Shown here one piece after another: positions 15,101 through 24,100 of a stretch of DNA of 25,303 nt (the stretch's first letter is position 1; every line of letters starts with the position of its first letter). Source of the stretch: Patescibacteria group bacterium (GTDB taxonomy: Bacteria > Patescibacteriota > Gracilibacteria > UBA1369); NCBI GenBank assembly GCA_018825335.1, contig JAHJEW010000044.1:1-25303 (forward strand). The letters run 5' to 3'. Made by a program: the position numbers and the translations under genes. The notes below the pieces were generated by a model. That model searched no databases, was not told where the DNA came from, and was given only the letters and a program-made list of their open reading frames with translations.

Positions 15101-18100
15101 AGTGCCGCCGGCCTTTGAAAGCCTGATGTAATCATCAACGTGTGAGCCTAATGCGCCAACAGTTGCCGGCTGGTTAATTTCTATTCCATAAATATCACCA
15201 TTATTATCGATAGCGCCGAACGACATCTCGATTCCCTTAAGATCATCGCCTACTCCCGTAGTGCCGGCTGTTGTATTGATGATTCTCAACGCGTCCTTGT
15301 CTCCGTCTGAGGAGGCACTTGTTGCCATATCCAGGGTCAGACCGCCAATATCGGCGGCCCCGGCAACGCTTGAATGAGTCATGTCAAGATCAATCATTTC
15401 GATTGCGCCTGAAAGCGCTGATCCATTGTAATCGTAGTCAAGAGTACTGTCGTCATTGAATGTAAAGAACGGTGTCGCGGCATCCTGGATGACAAAATCC
15501 TGTGTGCTGTTAAGGTTGAAGGCAAGATCACCGGAAGCGTCCACGGTAATGGACTGACCGCCGTCGTAAGCCTCGTCAAGGGTCGTAGCGCCGCCGCCGC
15601 CATCCAATGCTTCCCATGTATTGGTAACGGTACAGGCCTTAATTGTACCGTCAAAAGAGTTTACGTAAACGTCACCTACAGCACATGTGCCTGGGTCACC
15701 CGTGTCGCTCTTCGGGTCAATGTTCAGGAATCCGTAGTCACCCTGATCTTTTATGGCGGCCAATGTGTTTGTGCCGTCCGTGAAAGTGAGCGTACCAGTA
15801 TTACCGATGGCTATTTTTGCGGCTGTATCAGCAAGCTGTATATCTGTTACCGCGTCCTGAATTCTAAGACCAATGGTTTTTGTGGTATCCGCGGGATTCA
15901 TAATTGTTTCAAAACCGATTATGTTATAGGCGCTATTAGCCTGAGTTGTAATCATGTCTACATGCGCGCCGGTAACATCGCCGGTCAGGCTGGAACTTTT
16001 TTCATGTTCAATGTTCAAAATACCCGGATCATCATCATCTTCTTCGTTAAATGATTTGAGGCGTATAAGGTTGTGGGTATCAATATTTCCGCCATCAATT
16101 GCAAACGAGTCCGTCTCGCCAGGAGTTTTAAATTCAATTCCTCCGTACTGATTTAAATCGAATATATCGGTACCATCGCTCTTTTCAACCAGAATGAATG
16201 AGTCAGCTTGACTAGCAGCACCTACTACTCTAAGACCTTTTTCGGTAGTTGTATCTCCTATAACCGCCAGCTTGGCATCATGATCGACTGTGTCTCCAAT
16301 AATAATAGCGTCGCCCGCGGTGGTGTTGTAAACAACCGCGCCGCCATCCGTCCAGCCACCTCCACCGCCGATGTCGGAAAGGAAGGCTACTGTCCCCGTT
16401 TCGTTCTTGAAGGTGATTGTGTTATCCGCGGTCGGGTCGGTGATCGCGAAAGTGGTTTCATAGTCATTGGCTGTTGCTCCTTCAAATATGAATGGATTTA
16501 CACCGGCCCATGTGCCGTTCGCTGTCAATATGTCATCAGCAGCATCACCAAGAGTTGTATTTCCCTGAGGGAATAAGGAACCGTAAACATTTGTTTGCGT
16601 TCCGTCTATTCTAATTCTAGTTCCTCCTCCTGTGGTAAAAGCAAGATTACTGGCGGAAGGTCTGTACATGCCTGTAGTCGTATCAGTGTCAAATGAATAT
16701 GTAGGGGCACCCGATGCTCCGCTACTGCCTAGGATAACACCGTCTGTATAAATATTACCTTCTATACCAGCCATACCTGCCACAAACAGATCATCGCCGC
16801 CCATTGTGAAGCCGGCGTTGTTTAATGTCTCGCTGCGTGAAGTTGAGCCGCCGACAGTTAGATCACCATCAAATACGGAGGAACCGGAATCAACCAGGAA
16901 TGCGTAAGGATTTGTAATAGTCGCATTTGCTCCGGCAATAGGCGCGCCGGTAATCGCAAACGTAGCGGCATCGGTAATTGTTGAAGCGCCGGCAAAGGCA
17001 TATGTAGGCGCTTGTACCAGCATTTCTCTCTGCGTGGCAATGGCGCCGGTCGCCCATGTTTTTGTAGCGGAAAGATTTAAATTAACGCCAATATCCTCCG
17101 TTGAAGCGGTAAGCCCCGTATGCGCCCCGCCCGTAAGAGTGAAGGCGGTCGGAGAGCCGCTGGTTGCGGCTGCCTGCGTAATTGTCGCGGAAGAGGGGGC
17201 GAGAGTTAACATGTTCGCGCCATTACCTGCGAAACCGAGGGTATTTGTGGTGCTACGATACATTCCAGTATCAGGATCATTGCTAAATGAATGACCTGGC
17301 ACACCTGCCGTACCGTCAGTAGTTGCAAGGAAACCGGTCACAATTCCCGATGTGCCTACACGCAGAGTCTGAACACCGCCTGCAGAAAATCCGATAGAAT
17401 CCGATCCTACGCGGTAAATACCGGTATTGGTATCACCTGAAAAAGTAAGGATTGGTGCGCCCACGGTGCCATCGGTTAAGGCAGTAACTCCGGTTCCGGA
17501 AATGGTTACAAGGTCGGTTCCGGCGGAATCTTCAAACACTGCCAGATTGCTGGTTTGCGTGGCATTGCCCTGAATGAGTAATTGGGTTTCATCCGTATCG
17601 CCATCAACAGAAAGCTTGCCAAGTGACACACCGCCGATTCCGACATTGTCGGTGGAAGTGGTAAGGTTAACGTCCGTGCCGCCATCCGTCCAACCGCTGT
17701 TGGAAGCCATCGCGGCAAGATCGGTCCATGTAGTGCCGTTATCCGTATTTACATAGACGGCACCACCCTGATCCATGAAAATGGAACCCGCCTGAGCGGA
17801 AAGTGCTCCGTTTGGCGTGCCGGTACCTGTGTAAATGCTTACGGTATCTGCATTGGTTGTATCGTTCAAAGTAATAAAGGTTGTATCTTGCGCTTTGTCC
17901 ACATTGAATGTGCTATCCGTGAAGATTGAACCTTCAACACCAAGCTGGTCGGCCACGAACATGTCGCCAATGGTTAGTGTATATCCGGAATTATTCAAAG
18001 TTTCCGCAATATCGTTACCGACAATTACGCCTTTGTCGTTTTCATAAACGCCGTTTGTGCCGTCTTCCCAAAGACCGGTTCCTGCAAGGGAGTCAATGGT

Positions 18101-21100
18101 TACCCAACCGGCGGAGTCTTCATCGCGATAAACCAGATGACCTGTATCGTCTACCGAAAATCCGGGATCGTTTGAATACTCCAATATTCCTTCAAAGTAC
18201 ATTGCTGAAACAGTTTGAGTAACTCCTCCTTCCGCAATACCAGTGGAGAACCGTATATAGTTACTGGAATCGTTATCGGGTTGCAGGAAGATGTCAGCGT
18301 TTGTGTCGCGGATGTATCCGTCATTTAATTCAAGGCTTGCTCCCGCAATGAAAGATCCGTCAGTGTAAACATTGCCTTCAATTCCGGCCATGCCGGCCAC
18401 AAACAGGTCGTCTCCGCTCATACTGAATCCGCTGTTATCAAGAGTCTCTGCCGTTCCGCCTACAAGCAAGCCTTCACCACCGGAGAATCTGCCGGTTTCG
18501 GCAAGTACGGCACCTGCGTTACGGGTGCGGAAAGCAATTGCGCTTGTTTCATTTGTACTTGTGGCATTGGTTAAAATGCCGGATATGCGCGCGGCATTTT
18601 CGGTCTGTCCGGCGTTATCCTCGGTCCTGAACAGCAGTCCGGCGCCAATGCCGTTGCTGGCCGTTCCGGAAGTTGTGTGATCAAGAACCGCAACATTGGT
18701 TACTTCGCTGGTCGTCGCATCATCTATGGCAACATTGAGCTTGGAACCGGCAAGAGGACTTGCGGTGCCGATACCGACCTGGTCGGTGGCTGTCTGAAGC
18801 CTTACAACGGTGCCGTCATCGGCCCATCCGCCTCCGCTGGTTGCGTTTGCCCATGAAGTGCCGCCGTCAGAGTTTACATATAGTCCACCCGCCTGATCCA
18901 TGAATATTGAACCGGCCTGGGCGACAAGCGAGCCGTTCGGAGTGCCGGTACCCGTATAAATACTTACGGTATCTGTATTGGTTGTGTCGTTCAAAGTCAG
19001 GAAAGCAACGTCTTCAGCACGGTCTATGTTAAGAACATTATCGGTAAAGATTGATCCTTCAACGCCAAGCTGGTCGGAAATAAACATGTCACCGATCGTA
19101 AGCGAGAATCCGGCATTGTTTAATGTTTCATCACCATCAGCTCCAACAATTACGCCTTCGTCATCCTCGTAAACACCATATGTGCCGTTTTCCCACAAGC
19201 CCGATCCGGAAAGAGCGTCAAACGCAACCCAGCTTGCCGAGTTTTCATCTCTGTAAACCAGCTTACCGGTGTCGTCAACGGAAATTCCGGGGTGGTTTGT
19301 GTAGGGAACCAATCCTATACCTACCCAGTACATAGCTGTAACTACTTCGGTTCCGGCTTCCGTGCCGGTGGAGAACCGTATATAGTCATCCTGATCATTA
19401 TCAGGCTGTAAATTAATGTCACTGTCGATATCACGAATATAGGCCTCATTAAGTAGAAGAGCGCCCGAAGAACCTGCAATAAATGATCCGTCCGTGTAAA
19501 CATTTCCCTCAACTCCGGCCATACCGGCCACGAAGAAGTCGTTACCGTCCATTGCGAAGCCCGTATTATCGATTGTCTCGTTACCGGAAGTACCGACCAC
19601 AACGTCATCATCGTCTTCATAAGTGGCAAATGCGCCGGATTCCCATAGGCTTGAGCCGCCCGGAATGTCTGAAGTCAGAGCGACGGTTCCGGTTGCATCG
19701 GGGAAGGTGTAGGTTCTGTTGGCGGTCAGGTCTCCAACATCAAAAGTACCGAAGTAGGTATCTCCCGCGGATTCAAGAATTTTAAGTTCGCTTGAGGCAT
19801 TGTTTAGTACAATGTCATAGGCGCCTGTCTGATTCCAGTCGGCGGTCAGCGGTCCGAGGGAAAGTGTAAGTGCGGCGCCTTCGGATCCTCCGTCCCCGCC
19901 GGAAATTCCGTTACCGTTTGTAATGGAAGCGACATAATTGCCGGTGGTATCAGTGGTGAGAGCGACCGTGTCATTTTGGATCATGGTACCTGTCACAGTG
20001 CCCGTGTCACCTGTGGTGACAAGGGTGCCGGTCACATTCGGAATTGTGATGATGTTGTCCGCGGTCGGATCTACCACGGTTAAAGTAGTTTCATAAGTGT
20101 TGTCTGTTGATCCTTCAAAAATAACGGTGCCTCCAAGGAACAGATTCCTCCAGTTAAAGGAGTCGGAACCAAGATCGTCAGTGTTGGTGGTATCTGAAAG
20201 CAAAGAAGTGTTAATAGCAACAGAGGCAAGATTTGAGAGTGCCGTATTTGCGCCTGCTGCCGGGATGTCGGTCAAGTATGCAACCGTGCCCGTGGCGTTC
20301 TGGAAGGTTATTGTCTTGTCGGATAATGTCGGATCTGTAATTACGAAAGTTGTTTCATAAGCGTCTGCGGTTGCGCCCTCAAATACAAAAGGATTGACTC
20401 CTGACCATGTGCCGTTCGCCGTTAAAATGTCAGCGGCGGCATCTCCAAGAATAACTCCGTCATCAAAACGGACATTTCCCGCATCTACAAATAGACCATA
20501 TGTTGATCCTCCCTCGACGTAGATACCCTGATCCCATAGTGTGCCGGCCACTCTTACACCTGTCATAGTTCCACCGGACGCGACTCCGGATGTAACCTTA
20601 AGTGCGTCAACAAAAGAAGCTGCATCGTCGGCCGCATTTCCATCAATATCAATAAGTATACCACCCTTATCTATTCCTGCATTTAATGCAGAAGAAACAG
20701 TAGTATCAATTCCGACCATATACTGATTATCATTACCGGATGTAAACAAATCACCGGCAATCTGAAATTTTGATGAATCAGCGATGTTCCAATTTCCGGT
20801 CAGTTGCGTGTTTGATGAAGCTGTTGCTTGATCAATGATCAAATCACCACCACTGACAGTTTCTATTGTCAAATCACCTGATGTTGTCTCAAGTTTTCCG
20901 CTGCTTAGGACAGTAGCTGCGCCAACATTGATTGTACCATCGGTATAAATATTGCCTTCAACACCAAGCTGATCCTGAACAAACAGGTCGCCTGCCGCTA
21001 GGGTAAATCCTGCATTGGCAAGAGTTTCGGCCTGATCGATGCCGACGATTACACCCTTGTCATCTTCATAAACTCCATTTGTTCCGTCTTCCCAGAGGCC

Positions 21101-24100
21101 GCCAACTCCAATATCGGACAAGAACGCAACAGTACCTGTTCCATTCTGGAAGGTTATTGTTTTGTCGGATACTGTCGGATCTGTAATTAAGAAAGTTGTT
21201 TCAAAACCATCCGCGGTGGCACCCTCGAATACTAAAGGTGAAACGCCAGCGTAGGTTGCGCCGGTATAGTCGTGGATTCCGGTCCATGTAAAATTTGCAG
21301 TTTGATCAAATCCAATGTCTCCTGCAGCAGAAAGCGTTACCGGCCCTGTTGCTGATACAGCAAAAGTGCCTGATGCATTCGGTAATATAATCGTTCTGTC
21401 TGCGGTCGGATCGGCGACAGAGATAGTAGTTTCATTTGTGTCTGCGGTGGCACCCTCGAAAGTGAATGGATTAGCGCCTGACCAGGTACCGTTTGCGGCT
21501 AGAATATCTGCGGCGGCGTTACCGAGTATTACGTTGTCGTCAAATCTGGCGGTTCCTTCGTCAACGATGAGTGAATGACCTGTTCCCGCGTTATTGATTA
21601 CTAAAACATCCGGATTATTGGTGGTATCATCCATGTCTAGCAGTAAGCCAACGTCATTGTCGGTGTTGTTGACCTGGATTTCCATTCTGGCAAGCGGATC
21701 GGTTACGCCTATACCGATATTTCCAAAACGATCAATTCTCATTCTTTCCAGATTGCTTGAGCCCGGATCTTGCCTTGTCATGAAATAAAGCTCGCCATCA
21801 CCCTCAGCGTCAACACGCTCAGCGCCAATACTGGCACCGATGAAGGTATTGTCACCGGAAATATTGAAATCTATCTGCGCGCCGCTATTATTAGTTGTGC
21901 TTGTGTTGGTGAGTTGCAAACCTGTTACATGACTGCCGCCACTGGTTTGCATTGTCTGAAGAATCGCGTTTGGCGCGGCGGTTCCAATACCGACGCGGTT
22001 ATTATCCGATTCAACAACAAGCGTTGTCCCGTCGACCGTAAAGTCGTCGCCTGCGGCGCCGCCAAGAGTAACATCCACGGAGCCCGCGGCTGCGGAAACG
22101 TTAATATCAAATCCTGAAGTGGCGGAGGAAGTTGTAATTGAGCCGTCAGCGTATGTTGTAGAAGCGCCAACGGTAAGACCGCTGTCTGTAAAGATAGTTC
22201 CCTCCACGCCAAGTTGATCTTGAACAAACAGGTCGCCTGCCGCAAGGGTAAATCCCGCATTGGCAAGAGTTTCGGCCTGATCGATGCCGACGATAACGGC
22301 CGCGTCGTCTTCGTATGTTCCGTTAGTGCCCGCTTCCCAAAGGCTTGAACCGGCTGGAATGTCGGAAGTAAACGCAACCGTACCACTTGCATTTTGGAAG
22401 GTAATAGTTCTGTCTGCTGTAGGATCGGTAAATGCGAAAGTTGTTTCATAAGCGTCAGCTGTGGCGCCTTCAAAAGCAAGAGCGTTAAGTCCCTGAAGAA
22501 CGGAAGTTACAGTCAAAGTATCGGTGACTGCATCACCAATAGTAAAGTTACCGTCAATCTGGCCGCTTGCAAGTTGAGTCCATCCCGCGACTGAAAAATT
22601 ATCAGAAAAAGCGGCAAGACTTGAGTGGAAAACCATATTGGGATTAATGGCGGCGGTACCAAAAGTGATGCTTTCTGCGGAATTTGTAGTATCTATGTTG
22701 ATGTAGTTGTTCGTTCCTTCCTGAAGATCGTAAGCATCGGTGGTGTTGTCAGGTAAAGATGGTGTCAAAATATCCGATGTATAGGCAACCGTACCGCTCG
22801 CATCCTGGAAAGTGATTGTTCGGTCCGCGGTCGGATCTGTAAATGCGAAAGTGGATTCGTAGGCGTCCGCAGTGGCACCCTCGAACACCAATGGCGAGCC
22901 GCCCTGCATAACGGCGCCGGTAAAGTTATAATCACCGGTACCGGTGTCGCCGGTATCAAGCAAGTAGCCGGCTCCGGGATCACCAGTGAATGCAAGAGTA
23001 CCGCTGCCGTCAGGGATTGTAATAGTACGATCGGCTGTCGGATCGGTAACGGAGATAGTGGTTTCAAATCCGTCATCCGTGGCGCCTTCGTAAATAGTAC
23101 TGGTACCAAGATAAAGGTTTCTCCAGTTGATTGCATCTGAACCAAGATCGTCTGTATTGGTAGTATCTGAAAGCAGAGAAGTATTAATAGCAACCGCGGC
23201 CAGATTGGAAAGAGCCGTATTGGCGCCTGCTGCCGGAATATCGGAGGTGAACGCAACCGTACCGGAAGCATCCTGGAAAGTAATGGTTCTGTCTGCAGTC
23301 GGATCTGTAAATGCGAAAGTAGATTCAAAAGCGTCTGCGGTTGCGCCCTCGAAGACGAGAGCGTTGAGACCCTGAAGAACGGCGGCGACTGTAAGTGTGT
23401 CCGCGCTGTCGCTGCCAATAAAAGTATTGCCGTTCGCTGTAAGAGTGCCAGTTGAGGTGAGCGCTCCGCCGGCGGTAACAAGTCCGGTACCAAAATTAAC
23501 GGCTTGGTTATTGGTTGTATTAATTGAAAGCGTACCGGTGGTATCAATGGTGGGAGTGGTACCTGTAATAACATTGGCCCCAACATTAAGTGCATTGACA
23601 ATATCTGAATCGGATGCATCAATCGCGTCGGTAATCGGGCCAGTAGCGTCATAATAAATTCCGTCTAAAACCGTGTCAGTGTCAGAGTTTGCAAGATAGA
23701 TTAAGTATTCAGTAGTAGCCACCGTCGCGTCAGGCCAGTTCGAGATCATAAGTCCAGTCTGGGACGAATTGATGCCAACGGCGTCTGTATCCTGATTGGT
23801 AAGTCGTATCTGTAATGCGCTCACGCCATTATCCTCTCCCGGAGTACTCTTAACCAACATGTTCTCCGTGCCTGTCAAAGTTATGTCAACATTGCTGCCA
23901 AGAGTAGTGGCACCGGCAACGTCTAAAGCGCCATCCGTATAGATATTCCCTTCCACACCGGCCATTCCCGCCACAAAGAGATCATCGCCGGAGAGAGAGA
24001 AGCCGGCATTGGCAATGGTTTCACCGCCAGAGGTGCCGATAACTACATCATCATCATCTTCATAAGTTGAGAAAGCTCCGGTTTCCCAAAGGCCTGCACC

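Larger units (their letters stand above)
13620..24010 (-). repeat. G-x-EG/YTDG module, 10 copies
   Basis: A ~40-residue unit: ETL-x-NAGF, then DLFVAGMAG-[VI]-EGN or DMFVADQLGVEGS, then [IV]-YTDG or IFTDS. Copies lie near 13.65, 14.4, 16.8, 17.95, 18.4, 19.1, 19.5, 21.0, 22.2 and 23.95 kb. Two subtypes (GMAG and QLG) alternate between 17.9 and 19.6 kb. Confidence 0.85.
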
